A DNA stretch of 64,000 nt from Hungatella hathewayi (GCA_025149285.1 CP102274.1:2309501-2373500), one strand, 5' to 3'; counted from the stretch's first letter, positions 16,735 to 25,569 are shown. The notes: generated from the letters alone by a model not told the origin. A program made the numbers and translations.

Positions 16735-17283
16735 TTGGCCAATGTGATTGTGGCGTTTTCCAAACCGGAGGACGCGAAAAATATTAGAAATATTCTTGCG
16801 AAAAATGGCTTTGCCGTCGCGGCGGTCTGTACTTCCGGCGCACAGGCCATTAACTGCGCCGATGAACTGGGGAGCGGGATTCTGGTCTGCGGAGGCAGAT
16901 TTGCGGATATGGTGTACGATGAACTCCATGACTGCCTGCCGCCCGGGGTCCGGATGCTCTTAGTCGCATCTCCGGGACTCTGGAACGGAAGGGCTCCGGA
17001 GGATGTGGTCTGTCTCGGACTCCCCTTAAAGGTGCACGATCTGGTCAGTACTCTGGAAATGATGATGGAATCGCTGGTCAGGAGGAGAAAAAAACAGAGA
17101 GTGAAGCCCCTGGAGCGGAGCAGGGAGGAGCAGGAATTAATCAAACAGGCGAAGGAGCTTCTGATGGACAGAAACCATATGACGGAGGCGGATGCCCACC
17201 GCTATCTGCAGAAATGCAGTATGGACAGCGGAACCAACATGGTGGAGACCGCGCAGATGATTATGAGCCTGATTAACAGATAA
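16735..17283 (+). CDS. ANTAR-domain response-regulator-like antiterminator
   Basis: 182 residues. The N-terminal half has a receiver-like alpha/beta fold (ANVIVAFSKPEDAKNIRNIL...) without the usual phospho-Asp setting. A coiled linker with RRRKKQRVKPLER follows, then a C-terminal ANTAR three-helix domain (KELLMDRNHMTEADAHRYLQ). ANTAR proteins bind paired RNA hairpins and prevent terminator formation. Its place behind glnA and the terminator in the glnA leader suggest control of nitrogen assimilation, as known for related clostridial glnA loci. Start is TTG 16735, set by GGAGG 9 nt upstream; GTG 16729 is too close. Confidence 0.9.
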   Translation: MANVIVAFSKPEDAKNIRNILAKNGFAVAAVCTSGAQAINCADELGSGILVCGGRFADMVYDELHDCLPPGVRMLLVASPGLWNGRAPEDVVCLGLPLKVHDLVSTLEMMMESLVRRRKKQRVKPLERSREEQELIKQAKELLMDRNHMTEADAHRYLQKCSMDSGTNMVETAQMIMSLINR

Positions 17284-17293
17284 GGGGGATACC

Positions 17294-18103
17294 ATGAAGT
17301 TTACAAAGATGCAGGGAACCGGAAATGACTACGTTTATATCAATTGTTTTGAGGAGACGGTGGAGCGGCCGGAGGAACTGGCGGTGAAAGTCAGCGACCG
17401 CCATTTTGGAATCGGTTCGGATGGCCTGATTCTGATCTGTCCTTCCGGGCAGGCGGACTGCCGCATGAAGATGTTTAACGCCGACGGCTCTGAGAGTGAG
17501 ATGTGCGGAAATGGAATCCGCTGTGTGGGGAAATTCGTGTATGACCACCATATCGTGGAAAAGAAAGAATTCGATGTGGAGACGAAGGCGGGAATCAAGC
17601 ACTTAAAGGTCACGGACGAGGGCGGAAAAGCAGCGCTTATCACGGTGGACATGGGAATTCCGGAGGTGACGGGAGATGTGCCGGAGCCGATCGTGGTCGA
17701 CGGCCGGTCCTATGAGTTTATTGGAATATCCATGGGGAATCCCCATGCCATTTATTATATGGATGAGATTGACGACCTGGATCTGGAAGCGATAGGGCCG
17801 GCGTTTGAGACACATGAACGTTTTCCGGAGCGGACCAATTCCGAGTTTATCCAGGTGGTCGACAGAAGTCATCTCCGCATGCGCGTGTGGGAGCGCGGAA
17901 GCGGAGAGACGTGGGCCTGCGGCACGGGAGCAACGGCAAGCGCGGTGGCCTCCGTCTTAAGCGGCAGGACGGAGAATACCGTGGAGGTGGAGCTAAAGGG
18001 GGGAACCTTACAGATTACCTGGGACCGGGAGAGCGGCCATGTGTATATGACAGGACCGGCCGTGGAAGTATTTCAGGGGGAGTTTCAGCCAGAAAATCTA
18101 TAA
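17294..18103 (+). CDS. dapF: Diaminopimelate epimerase
   Basis: 269 residues. Converts LL- to meso-diaminopimelate for lysine and peptidoglycan synthesis. Both catalytic cysteines are visible: the first in NADGSESEMCGNGIRC and the second in TWACGTGATASA. MQGTGNDYVYI at the N-terminus is the family signature. The gene is 22 nt ahead of dapL, whose product makes its substrate, so the pair forms the end of the aminotransferase-type DAP pathway. Confidence 0.97.
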   Translation: MKFTKMQGTGNDYVYINCFEETVERPEELAVKVSDRHFGIGSDGLILICPSGQADCRMKMFNADGSESEMCGNGIRCVGKFVYDHHIVEKKEFDVETKAGIKHLKVTDEGGKAALITVDMGIPEVTGDVPEPIVVDGRSYEFIGISMGNPHAIYYMDEIDDLDLEAIGPAFETHERFPERTNSEFIQVVDRSHLRMRVWERGSGETWACGTGATASAVASVLSGRTENTVEVELKGGTLQITWDRESGHVYMTGPAVEVFQGEFQPENL

Positions 18104-18124
18104 TACGCTTACAGGAGGACATCA

Positions 18125-19354
18125 ATGGTAAAAGTAAATGACAACTATTTAAAACTGCCGGGAAGCTATCTGTTTTCGGCCATCGCAAAAAAGGTGAATG
18201 CCTATACTGCCGCAAATCCGGATAAGAAGATCATCCGTCTTGGAATCGGCGACGTCACGCAGCCCATCGCGCCGGCTCTCATAAAGGCGCTTCATGATGC
18301 CGTGGATGAGATGGGAAACGCGGAAACCTTTCATGGCTATGCGCCGGATCTGGGCTATGGCTTTTTGCGGGAGGCCATTGCGGCAGGCGATTACGCGTCA
18401 CGCGGCTGTGAGATCGATGCGGATGAAATCTTCGTTTCCGACGGTGCGAAATGCGACTGCGGCAATATCCAGGAAATCTTCAGCGAGGATGCGGTAATTG
18501 CCGTGTGTGATCCGGTCTATCCGGTTTATGTGGACTCCAATGTTATGGCCGGAAGGACAGGGGAGTATGATGAGAAGACCGGGAAATGGAGCAGAGTCAT
18601 TTACATGCCGTGTACGGCAAAGAACCAGTTCGTTCCGGAGCTGCCAAAGGAGACTCCCGACCTGATCTACTTATGTGTTCCGTGCAATCCCACCGGAACC
18701 ACGCTTACGAGAGACCAGCTTAAGGTGTGGGTCGACTATGCCAACAGAACAGGCGCTGTGATCCTTTACGACGCGGCTTATGAGGCATATATCGCGGAGG
18801 ACACGGTCCCGCACTCCATCTTCGAAATCCCGGGGGCCAGAACGTGTGCCATAGAGTTCCGCTCCTTCTCGAAAAATGCAGGCTTTACCGGTGTGCGGCT
18901 GGGATTTACCGTGATTCCGAAGGATCTGGTCCGCGGAGGCGTTACACTTCATTCTCTGTGGGCGAGGCGCCACGGAACGAAGTTTAACGGCGCTCCTTAT
19001 ATCGTTCAGAAGGCCGGTGAGGCCGTATACTCTCCGGAAGGAAGAGCACAGTTAAAGGAGCAGGTGGCCTATTATATGAGAAATGCGAAGGTGATTTATG
19101 ACGGGCTGAAGGAGGCCGGATGCGAGGTATACGGCGGTGTCAACGCCCCTTATATCTGGCTCGTGGTACCCGATGGAATGACGTCCTGGGAGTTCTTCGA
19201 CTGCCTTTTAAATGAAGCCGGCGTAGTGGGAACTCCTGGAAGCGGATTTGGCCCCAGCGGCGAGGGATACTTCCGTTTAACGGCCTTCGGCACATATGAG
19301 AACACGGTGGAAGCCGTGGAACGCATCAAAAATATGCCTTCTTTAAGAAAATAA
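18125..19354 (+). CDS. dapL: LL-diaminopimelate aminotransferase
   Basis: 409 residues, a fold-type I PLP enzyme that converts tetrahydrodipicolinate to LL-diaminopimelate in one step with glutamate, bypassing succinylated or acetylated intermediates. Signatures: [16 protein letters not shown] at the N-terminus, [19 protein letters not shown], and the PLP lysine in [26 protein letters not shown] precedes the ATG. Presence of DapL is typical of clostridia and some other anaerobes. Confidence 0.96.
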   Translation: MVKVNDNYLKLPGSYLFSAIAKKVNAYTAANPDKKIIRLGIGDVTQPIAPALIKALHDAVDEMGNAETFHGYAPDLGYGFLREAIAAGDYASRGCEIDADEIFVSDGAKCDCGNIQEIFSEDAVIAVCDPVYPVYVDSNVMAGRTGEYDEKTGKWSRVIYMPCTAKNQFVPELPKETPDLIYLCVPCNPTGTTLTRDQLKVWVDYANRTGAVILYDAAYEAYIAEDTVPHSIFEIPGARTCAIEFRSFSKNAGFTGVRLGFTVIPKDLVRGGVTLHSLWARRHGTKFNGAPYIVQKAGEAVYSPEGRAQLKEQVAYYMRNAKVIYDGLKEAGCEVYGGVNAPYIWLVVPDGMTSWEFFDCLLNEAGVVGTPGSGFGPSGEGYFRLTAFGTYENTVEAVERIKNMPSLRK

Positions 19355-19356
19355 CG

Positions 19357-19385
19357 TTGACAACCGGTCTGTAAGTGGGTATGAT
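19357..19385 (+). promoter_or_regulatory. Promoter of the Lrp-family gene
   Basis: TTGACA (19357-19362), 17-nt spacer, TATGAT (19380-19385): close to consensus. It begins 2 nt after the dapL stop and lies 260 nt upstream of the Lrp start, so the transcript carries a long leader. Confidence 0.8.
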
Positions 19386-19432
19386 AGGTGTGAAAAAAGA
19401 AAATAAAGAATATGGTTATCAATAAAAAGGAC

Positions 19433-19470
19433 AAAAGCGTTCGTACCCTGGTGGTGCTGACGCTTTTTTT
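19433..19470 (+). terminator. Terminator-like hairpin in the Lrp leader
   Basis: AAAAGCGT (19433-19440) pairs with ACGCTTTT (19460-19467), followed by further T to 19470. It lies about 80 nt after the promoter and 180 nt before the gene. It could end a short RNA or act as an attenuator in the leader. Confidence 0.6.
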
Positions 19471-19512
19471 AATATTACAGGAAAGTGCTCCCGTGGTATT
19501 AAAAAGCCCTCC

Positions 19513-19613
19513 GGACAGGATTACCCTGCGGCGGACGGAAATCATGTCGCGAAAGCGGCCCGCCGCAGGCGGAGAATCCATTTTGCGGGATTTCTTCGTA
19601 ACGTGTGTCCTGT
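19513..19613 (+). ncRNA. Structured leader RNA before the Lrp gene
   Basis: A nested set of helices: GACAGGA (19513-19519) with TCCTGTC (19607-19613); alternatively GGATT (19517-19521) with AATCC (19574-19578); a 9-bp GC helix CCTGCGGCG (19524-19532) with CGCCGCAGG (19560-19568); and an inner 5-bp stem capped by a GAAA tetraloop (19545-19558). GNRA-capped, coaxial GC helices are typical of functional RNA. It ends just ahead of the ribosome binding site (about 19632). The class is not recognised; a small open frame through this region was rejected. Confidence 0.5.
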
Positions 19614-19648
19614 CGTAATTTGCCTGAAAAGAAGGAGAGAACAACAAA

Positions 19649-20095
19649 ATGGACGAGATCGATAAGAAAATATTGCAGATGCTGCAGGAAAATGCAAGGT
19701 ATTCTCTTAAAAAGATTGCAGAGAATACATACCTGTCTTCACCGGCGGTTTCTTCCAGAATCGGCAGGCTGGAGCGGGAAGACATCATTACCGGATACCA
19801 TGCGGCGGTGGATCCGGTCAAGCTGGGATACCACATCATTGCATTTGTGAATCTGGACGTTCTGCCGGGAGAAAAGCCCGGATTCTATGCCCGGATGGCG
19901 GAGATTCCCAATGTGCTGGAATGCAATTGTGTGACAGGAGACTATTCCATGCTGTTAAAGGTGGCCTTTCAGAGCACTATGGAGCTGGACGTTTTTATCG
20001 GTGAAGTGCAGAAGTACGGGAAGACAAACACGCAGATCGTATTTTCGACGCCGGTCGGTCCGAGGGGAGCGGACGTCATGACGGCCGGGATATGA
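19649..20095 (+). CDS. Lrp/AsnC family transcriptional regulator
   Basis: 148 residues: N-terminal winged HTH (MDEIDKKILQMLQENARYS..., recognition helix SSPAVSSRIGRLERED) and a C-terminal RAM ligand-binding domain (VTGDYSMLLKVAF). Such proteins sense amino acids and act as octamers. Position behind the lysine pathway suggests a link to amino-acid metabolism. The leader between its promoter and start is unusually long and structured. AAGGAGAGAAC precedes the ATG. Confidence 0.93.
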   Translation: MDEIDKKILQMLQENARYSLKKIAENTYLSSPAVSSRIGRLEREDIITGYHAAVDPVKLGYHIIAFVNLDVLPGEKPGFYARMAEIPNVLECNCVTGDYSMLLKVAFQSTMELDVFIGEVQKYGKTNTQIVFSTPVGPRGADVMTAGI

Positions 20096-20184
20096 AGAAC
20101 CTGCGGGAATCGATCAAAAGTGGTACATTCAGGGCTCTTTTCACATACTTTATAATATAGAGGTATGTGAAAGGAGTTTTTCTT

Positions 20185-20967
20185 TTGGCTGAAAGAAAGA
20201 TAGTAGTGATAGATGCCGGTCACGGCGGCGCTGATCCCGGCGCAAAATTTGAAGGGAGACAGGAAAAGGACGACGCCCTGAGGCTGGCGCTGGCGGTAGG
20301 AAACATCCTGTCGCAGAATGGGGTAGATGTAAGATATACAAGAACCGACGATACGTATAATACGCCTTTGGAAAAAGCCACGATGGCGAATGAGGCGGGA
20401 GCGGACTATTTCGTATCAATTCACCGCAATGCAATGCCGATACCGGGCAGCGCCTCCGGAGTCATGAGCCTCGTGTTTGAAAATAAGGGAGTTCCGGCCC
20501 AGCTTGCAAACAATATCAATGAGGAACTGGCCAATACGGGGTTTGCCAACCTGGGCATCATCGAGAGGCCGGGGCTGGTGGTGCTTCGGAGAACCGAAAT
20601 GCCGGCTGTTCTGGTAGAGGTGGGATTTATCGACAATGAAGCCGACAATCAGCTCTTTGATGACAATTTACACGCCATTGCAGAGGCCATTGCCAACGGC
20701 ATTCTGACAACGATTCGGGAAGGTGAGGCGGAGCAGCCGGAGTACTATCAGATTCAGACGGGAGCTTACCGCATCCGTTCACTGGCAGAACAGCAGCAAA
20801 ATACGCTGCGGTCCCAGGGATTTCCTGCCTTTATCGTCAGTGAAGACGGTTTATTCAAGGTACGGGCTGGCGCCTTCCGGGAACTGGATAACGCTGTACG
20901 CATGGAGCAGGAACTGAGACGGTATGGATACAATACATTTCTCGTCAGAAGACCGGCTGTTTCTTAA
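20185..20967 (+). CDS. N-acetylmuramoyl-L-alanine amidase with SPOR domain, no signal peptide
   Basis: 260 residues. Amidase_3 zinc hydrolase domain (about 1-175): zinc-ligand motifs VIDAGHGGADPGA and SIHRNAM, and catalytic Glu in VEVGFIDNEAD. A SPOR domain follows (about 185-260; YYQIQTGAYRIRSLAEQQ). It cuts the amide bond between muramic acid and the stem peptide. No signal peptide is present, as in Bacillus CwlC, the amidase that lyses the mother cell; the same role is likely. Start TTG 20185 has AAGGAG 9 nt upstream; the GTG at 20167 lacks one. Confidence 0.9.
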   Translation: MAERKIVVIDAGHGGADPGAKFEGRQEKDDALRLALAVGNILSQNGVDVRYTRTDDTYNTPLEKATMANEAGADYFVSIHRNAMPIPGSASGVMSLVFENKGVPAQLANNINEELANTGFANLGIIERPGLVVLRRTEMPAVLVEVGFIDNEADNQLFDDNLHAIAEAIANGILTTIREGEAEQPEYYQIQTGAYRIRSLAEQQQNTLRSQGFPAFIVSEDGLFKVRAGAFRELDNAVRMEQELRRYGYNTFLVRRPAVS

Positions 20968-20976
20968 GAGACCGGA

Positions 20977-21011
20977 CCGGGACCGTATTCCTGCAGAGAA
21001 TATGGTCCCGG
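20977..21011. terminator. Strong hairpin after the amidase gene
   Basis: CCGGGACCGTATTC (20977-20990) pairs with GAATATGGTCCCGG (20998-21011), 14 bp with one G-U, 7-nt loop. No T-run follows, so it is not a standard terminator; it may protect the 3' end or slow polymerase. The GGGACCGG motif recurs nearby (21022-21029). Confidence 0.45.
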
Positions 21012-21163
21012 CTGGGAATCCGGGACCGGGGGAATAGCAGCCGTGATGACACGGCGGTATCTCGCATATTCCGGGAAAATAGTGTCCGCGGCCGTAAATG
21101 TGTGGTATAATAGAGATAGAAAAACAACAAATCAACGGTCACGCATGCACAGGAGGGATTCAC

Positions 21164-21802
21164 ATGGGAGATAAGAAACTTATTATTACCATTGGCCGTC
21201 AGTATGGCAGCGGCGGCAATGAAATCGGTCGGAAGTTGGCGGAGGAACTGGGAATTGATTTTTACGACAAGAATATTCTGCGTATGAATTCCGACGAGAG
21301 CGGTATCAAGGAGAGTTACTTTCACCTGGCGGATGAGAAAGCGGGGAGCCGGCTTCTGTACCGGATCGTCAGCGGCATGACGCCGGAGATGAGAGAGCCA
21401 AGCTTCGGATCTGATCTGATCTCGGCGGATAATCTGTTCCGGTTTCAGTCGGAGGTGATCCGGAAGCTGGCAGAGGAGCAGTCCTGTGTCATTGTGGGAC
21501 GGTGTGCAGATTACGTGCTGGAGGATGCGGATGATATCGAACTGGTTCGGGTCTTCATTTACGCAGACATGGATGCGAGAATCAGAAGAGTGAGGGAGAA
21601 GGAACTGTATACGCCCGAGGACGTCAGGAAAAACGTGAAGCGGATTGATAAGGAACGCCGGAATTATTACCGTTATTATACGGGGAGAGGCTGGGCAGAC
21701 CCGGAAAACTACGATCTGCTGATCAATACGTCGACGACGGGGATTAAGGGAAGCGTCAGAATGATTGAGGAGTACATAAAGATCAGAGGCTATAAAATTT
21801 AA
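21164..21802 (+). CDS. Cytidylate kinase-like (AAA_26) protein
   Basis: 212 residues of the P-loop family AAA_26 (cytidylate kinase-like). MGDKKLIITIGRQYGSGG carries the Walker A-like loop, followed by GRKLAEELGIDFYDKNIL. Central and C-terminal parts show CVIVGRCADYVL and RRNYYRYYTGRGWADPENY. The family is common and often multi-copy in clostridia; the true substrate is not established. Start at 21164 is set by AGGAGGGATTCAC; the frame is open upstream but without such a site. Confidence 0.85.
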   Translation: MGDKKLIITIGRQYGSGGNEIGRKLAEELGIDFYDKNILRMNSDESGIKESYFHLADEKAGSRLLYRIVSGMTPEMREPSFGSDLISADNLFRFQSEVIRKLAEEQSCVIVGRCADYVLEDADDIELVRVFIYADMDARIRRVREKELYTPEDVRKNVKRIDKERRNYYRYYTGRGWADPENYDLLINTSTTGIKGSVRMIEEYIKIRGYKI

Positions 21803-21806
21803 GCAC

Positions 21807-21838
21807 AGGCGGCACAGTCAGATGGGACTGTGCCGCCT
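21807..21838 (+). terminator. Hairpin after the AAA_26 gene
   Basis: A perfect 13-bp GC-rich stem: AGGCGGCACAGTC (21807-21819) with GACTGTGCCGCCT (21826-21838), 6-nt loop. It starts 5 nt after the stop codon. Only a broken T-run (GCTGTTGTG) follows, so termination may be partial. Confidence 0.65.
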
Positions 21839-22024
21839 GCTGTTGTGCACGGCTCCCGCCGCTTTTATATGACGGAAAATGATCTATTGTGAAAACCTGG
21901 GGGAGTGTGATATGATAGAGCCATCCGGGCTGGCAGAAGAACGAAAAGGGTCCGGGAATGGAAGGATCGGAAAACACGGGAAAATACCGGGAATACAGGA
22001 AGAGGGACAGGAGAGAGGAAACAC

Positions 22025-22669
22025 ATGGTTAAGGCAGTGATTTTTGATATGGATGGCGTAATCATCGACAGTGAGGGAAAATATCTGGAATTTCAGCTGG
22101 AATTTGCGCAGAAGAAAAACCCGAACGTGCGCATCGAGCAGCTCTATCCAATGGTTGGCGCGACGAAAAAAGAGGCGTGGGAGGTACTGGAGCATGCGGT
22201 CGATAATGGACAGACGTGGGAGGAACTTAGAGATGAGTGCCGCAGGCGCGATATTTACAGTGAAGTGGACTACAGAGAGATCTACCGGCCGGAGGTTACG
22301 GAGGTTTTAAAAACTTTGAAGGAAAAGGGGTACCGCCTTGCACTGGCTTCCTCCACCCAGCTGGACTTGGTGGAACGGGTCCTTCGTGAAAATGAGATCC
22401 GGGAATATTTTGAGGTGGTGGTCAGCGGCAGCCAGTTTAAGCGGAGCAAACCGAACCCTGAAATCTACCAGTATACAGCATCCCGGCTGGGCGTAAGGAC
22501 GGAAGAGTGTCTGGCAGTGGAGGACTCCACCATCGGGATTACAGCGGCCAGCAGAGCCGGGATGAAGATCGCGGCGGTGATCGATAACCGCTACAATTTC
22601 GACCAGAGTCTGGCAGATTATCATATTGCCAGAGTGAAAGAGGTATTAGAAGTGGTGAAGGAAGCATAA
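22025..22669 (+). CDS. HAD-family phosphatase / beta-phosphoglucomutase-like
   Basis: 214 residues. HAD motif I is FDMDGVIIDS (nucleophile Asp), motif II LASSTQ, motif III lysine in FKRSKPNPEIY, and motif IV VEDSTIGI. The helical cap between motifs I and II is of the C1 type seen in beta-phosphoglucomutase and phosphoglycolate phosphatase. The substrate, probably a sugar phosphate, cannot be read from sequence. GGAGAGAGGAAACAC precedes the ATG. Confidence 0.9.
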   Translation: MVKAVIFDMDGVIIDSEGKYLEFQLEFAQKKNPNVRIEQLYPMVGATKKEAWEVLEHAVDNGQTWEELRDECRRRDIYSEVDYREIYRPEVTEVLKTLKEKGYRLALASSTQLDLVERVLRENEIREYFEVVVSGSQFKRSKPNPEIYQYTASRLGVRTEECLAVEDSTIGITAASRAGMKIAAVIDNRYNFDQSLADYHIARVKEVLEVVKEA

Positions 22670-22744
22670 AATACGATATACAACCTTGACGGCAGCCGTA
22701 TTCTGGGAAGCTGCCGGGCGTGGATTAATACAAGGAGGAATCAT

Positions 22745-23641
22745 TTGGAGTATATCGGTGAATTGCTGAAAGGCGTGGTCATAGGAATTGCCAACATCCT
22801 TCCCGGTATCAGCGGAGGGATGCTGGCCATATCCATGGGCGTGTACGACACGATCATCCATGCGGTGAACCGGCTTTTTAAGGAGCCGGTGGAGAGCATA
22901 AGAACGCTGTTTCCCTACGGTCTGGGGGCCGTGGCTGGCATCATCAGCCTGTCCCTGGTATTCGAATACTTATTCGGGACGTTCCCTTTGCAGACGAAGC
23001 TGGCGTTTATCGGACTCATCGGAGGCGGCCTTCCGGCTCTGTTTGAGAAGACGAAGGAGCCGGGGGAGAGGAGGCGCGGCGTGATGACGATCTGCGTTAC
23101 AGCCGCTGTGGTGATCTTTATCACCGTGGCAGGCGGAATGTCCATCGCCTCAGGCTCCCATGGCGGTGCTGGGACGGTTAAGACCGGAGCAGAGTATCTC
23201 TCCTCCGGCCGGTTCTGGATTATCTCCATGTTCCTGGTAGGCATACTGGCTGCGGGAACCATGGTGGTACCGGGAGTGAGCGGATCCATGATTATGATGA
23301 TGATCGGAGTGTACGAACCGCTGCTGCAGACGACGAACGGCTGTATCAGGGCTGCGGCCGCGTTTGATTTTCCGGCGCTTTTATCCGACGGACTGGTTCT
23401 GCTCCCTTATTTTACAGGGCTGGGCCTCGGAATCTTTCTGTTTGCGAAAATCGTGGAACATTTGCTAGTCAATCACGAGCGCCAGATGTACTGCGTCATC
23501 ATCGGTCTGGTATTTTCTTCGCCGGTGGTGATTCTGTGGGATGTGGCCTGGAGCCGGATCGAACTCTATCAGCTGCTGGGAGGGATCTCCCTGTGTCTGC
23601 TGGGATATGTGGCGGCAGTCCGATGCGGCGGAGAAGGGTGA
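22745..23641 (+). CDS. DUF368 membrane protein (polyprenyl-phosphate carrier transporter)
   Basis: 298 residues, about eight helices. The N-terminal motif GIANILPGISGGMLAISMGVYD and its repeat in the second half, VVPGVSGSMIMMMIGVY, are the signature of DUF368 proteins. Members of this family (PopT) were shown in other bacteria to help return undecaprenyl phosphate across the membrane for wall synthesis; this role is transferred by family. Start is TTG 22745 with AAGGAGGAATCAT upstream. It ends at a terminator shared with the convergent gene. Confidence 0.88.
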   Translation: MEYIGELLKGVVIGIANILPGISGGMLAISMGVYDTIIHAVNRLFKEPVESIRTLFPYGLGAVAGIISLSLVFEYLFGTFPLQTKLAFIGLIGGGLPALFEKTKEPGERRRGVMTICVTAAVVIFITVAGGMSIASGSHGGAGTVKTGAEYLSSGRFWIISMFLVGILAAGTMVVPGVSGSMIMMMIGVYEPLLQTTNGCIRAAAAFDFPALLSDGLVLLPYFTGLGLGIFLFAKIVEHLLVNHERQMYCVIIGLVFSSPVVILWDVAWSRIELYQLLGGISLCLLGYVAAVRCGGEG

Positions 23642-23675
23642 GCGGAGAACAGATCACTCATAGCAATAGGAAACA

Positions 23676-23722
23676 AAAAACTGATGCATTCGTTCTGCCG
23701 GGCAGATGATGCATCAGTTTTT
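23676..23722. terminator. Bidirectional terminator
   Basis: AAAAACTGATGCAT (23676-23689) pairs with ATGCATCAGTTTTT (23709-23722), a 14-bp perfect stem with A-run on the left and T-run on the right. It serves the DUF368 gene on the plus strand and the convergent peptidoglycan-binding gene on the minus strand. Confidence 0.9.
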
Positions 23723-23756
23723 CGTTTTACTATGGGTGCGTTCCCATAGAATCCGA

Positions 23757-25031
23757 TTATGGATTTAACTCAGCGATTCTTGTGATTCCCACATAAATAT
23801 GGGAAATCTTATACCAGGTGCGGAAATCGATGACTCCCGTCACCGGAAGGCCGAAGATGGACTGGAATTCCCGTACGGCTGCCGCTGTTGCCGGTCCGTA
23901 GATTCCATCCGGTGTGATATGCGGGATAGCGCTGTACACAGTGGCAATGGCGTCCAGCTGTTCCTGCACCTGCTGTACCTTCTGGCCGCTGGAACCGATG
24001 GTTAAATCGTAGCCGGGCCAGGAAGCGGGAATTCCGGAAATCTGTTCTGCCGTGTTGATATACATGTCGTCCCCGTAGAAATAGCGCAGAATTTCAATGG
24101 GGCTGTATCCGCGCTCACCCAGATCGGCGGAGCCCCACTGGGTCATCCAGCCCTTGTGCTGACAGGATACGCGGTTGCCGTCACAGTACTGGGTCAGAAT
24201 CGGCTGTTTGACCTCGGGACGCGATAAGTAGTTGTCGAAGATTTCATCCACAACTTCAGAGATGGACTGGAAGATGTTTCTGCCGTAAATCCATTTATGG
24301 TCATAGGCTGTGGAGGAAGTGATGGTGAAATCGTAGCCCTGGTTGCGGTACCACTCCGTATAGACGCGGTTCAGCGTGAAGCTCATAATGGCCAGAACGT
24401 TTGCTGTTATAGAGGAGCGGGGCCATGTGGCGTAGATTTCACTGGAGGCTACATTCTTGATATAGTCCCGGTATGGAACGTAGTAATTGGGGGCGGTAGA
24501 GTCGGTTGGGACTCCGTCATGTACCACGACGGTCTGAGGAACCACCACGCGGCTTAAGACGATCTCACCGGTTTCAGCCACCGGCTTTACTTCAGCTTCA
24601 GCAATTTTAGGAGGATAGTATCCATAGAGCGTGTGGTCCGGTATGACGATGGGGGTGTCCGGTGATGTCTCGTCGGCCAGTGGTGTCATGCGTACCGGCT
24701 GGATCGCGAGAGCGTCCGGCAGAATTTCCGTTCCGGAGATGGCGACTTCCGCAAAGCCCTGCGCCCGGATGGTGATGGTATATTCGGAATAGGGCTGGGT
24801 TAAGCCGGGCGACAGGCTGTATTCCAGCGGAGGAGCGGCTAAGCGGATTTCCCCGGTCTGGCCGGAAGAATTGGTGTTCGTCGATTCTACAGTACTTTCA
24901 GGATCTCCTTTGTAGGCGATGGAAACTTCGGCATCGCGGATAGGAAAATTGTTTTCGGCAGAAACTACGTTTACCTGGAGAGAGCCGGTATCAGTAGGTT
25001 CCAGTGCGGCAGCGGTCATATATTTTCTCAT
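23757..25031 (-). CDS. Peptidoglycan-binding protein with SpoIID-like region
   Basis: 424 residues without a signal peptide. Residues about 15-115 resemble a carboxypeptidase-regulatory-like beta-sandwich (SLQVNVVSAENNFPIRDAEVSI). The middle (about 185-330) contains ANVLAIMSFTLNRVYTEW and TAYDHKWIYGRNIFQSI, reminiscent of SpoIID/LytB. The C-terminus (about 345-415) is a PG_binding_1 domain (IGSSGQKVQQVQEQLDAI ... DGIYGPATAAAVREFQ). Similar proteins are widespread in spore-forming clostridia; a role in spore or cortex wall remodelling is likely but unproven. The absence of export signal suggests action from the mother cell. Confidence 0.75.
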   Translation of the reverse strand: MRKYMTAAALEPTDTGSLQVNVVSAENNFPIRDAEVSIAYKGDPESTVESTNTNSSGQTGEIRLAAPPLEYSLSPGLTQPYSEYTITIRAQGFAEVAISGTEILPDALAIQPVRMTPLADETSPDTPIVIPDHTLYGYYPPKIAEAEVKPVAETGEIVLSRVVVPQTVVVHDGVPTDSTAPNYYVPYRDYIKNVASSEIYATWPRSSITANVLAIMSFTLNRVYTEWYRNQGYDFTITSSTAYDHKWIYGRNIFQSISEVVDEIFDNYLSRPEVKQPILTQYCDGNRVSCQHKGWMTQWGSADLGERGYSPIEILRYFYGDDMYINTAEQISGIPASWPGYDLTIGSSGQKVQQVQEQLDAIATVYSAIPHITPDGIYGPATAAAVREFQSIFGLPVTGVIDFRTWYKISHIYVGITRIAELNP

Positions 25032-25200
25032 AGATTGCCCCTTTATTGGATGATTACTGACAGTATATGACGGCTGTCTCCCAAATGTTCCGGTTTTTCG
25101 GAAAACGGGCTGCGGCGTAGAATTTTTCTGCTGAGAGGGGGGCAGGCGCCGCAGACCGGGAATCCCGGCTGACTGAAGGGATTCCGAATTTCCGGCCGGT

Positions 25201-25377
25201 TTACCGGAACATGGATTCTACGTAGTTACGCATTTCATTCCGGCTTTCAACGTTTCTGGCTCCGTCTGTGATCTCTTTCCGTCTGGATTCCGGAAGCTGT
25301 GCAAAGCGGGTCAGAATGTCGGAATGCTGTGCCAGTTCCATCGTAAAGCCGATGGGCATTTCACTGTTATCTATCAT
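25201..25377 (-). CDS. Small conserved protein of unknown function
   Basis: 58 residues: helical, charged, with LAQHSDILTRFAQLPESRR and a C-terminal ESRNEMRNYVESMF segment. I do not recognise a named domain; proteins of this size and pattern recur in clostridia. The frame is open to 25485, but the ribosome binding site GAGGTG lies 6 nt before the ATG at 25377, which fixes the start. It stands alone between the peptidoglycan-binding gene and carA. Confidence 0.6.
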   Translation of the reverse strand: MIDNSEMPIGFTMELAQHSDILTRFAQLPESRRKEITDGARNVESRNEMRNYVESMFR

Positions 25378-25569
25378 GAACATCACCTCGCAAATAGTCT
25401 CTGCAGATTTACGCCGGATTATTCGCCAGGACGGTTTTTCCTTCAGGATGTAAAAGCCACGGCCGGAAGAACCATCCATATTCATGGCGTAAAGTGGAAA
25501 TTGTATAATATGTTTAAAAGAAAGGGTCTGTCACGCGAAAAGATAGGCAGACAATCGTGAAGAAAAGAG

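Noticed and set aside
19412..19618. 68-codon open frame in the Lrp leader
   Set aside because: It has no ribosome binding site, an odd composition, and runs through the strong hairpins, which explain the sequence better.
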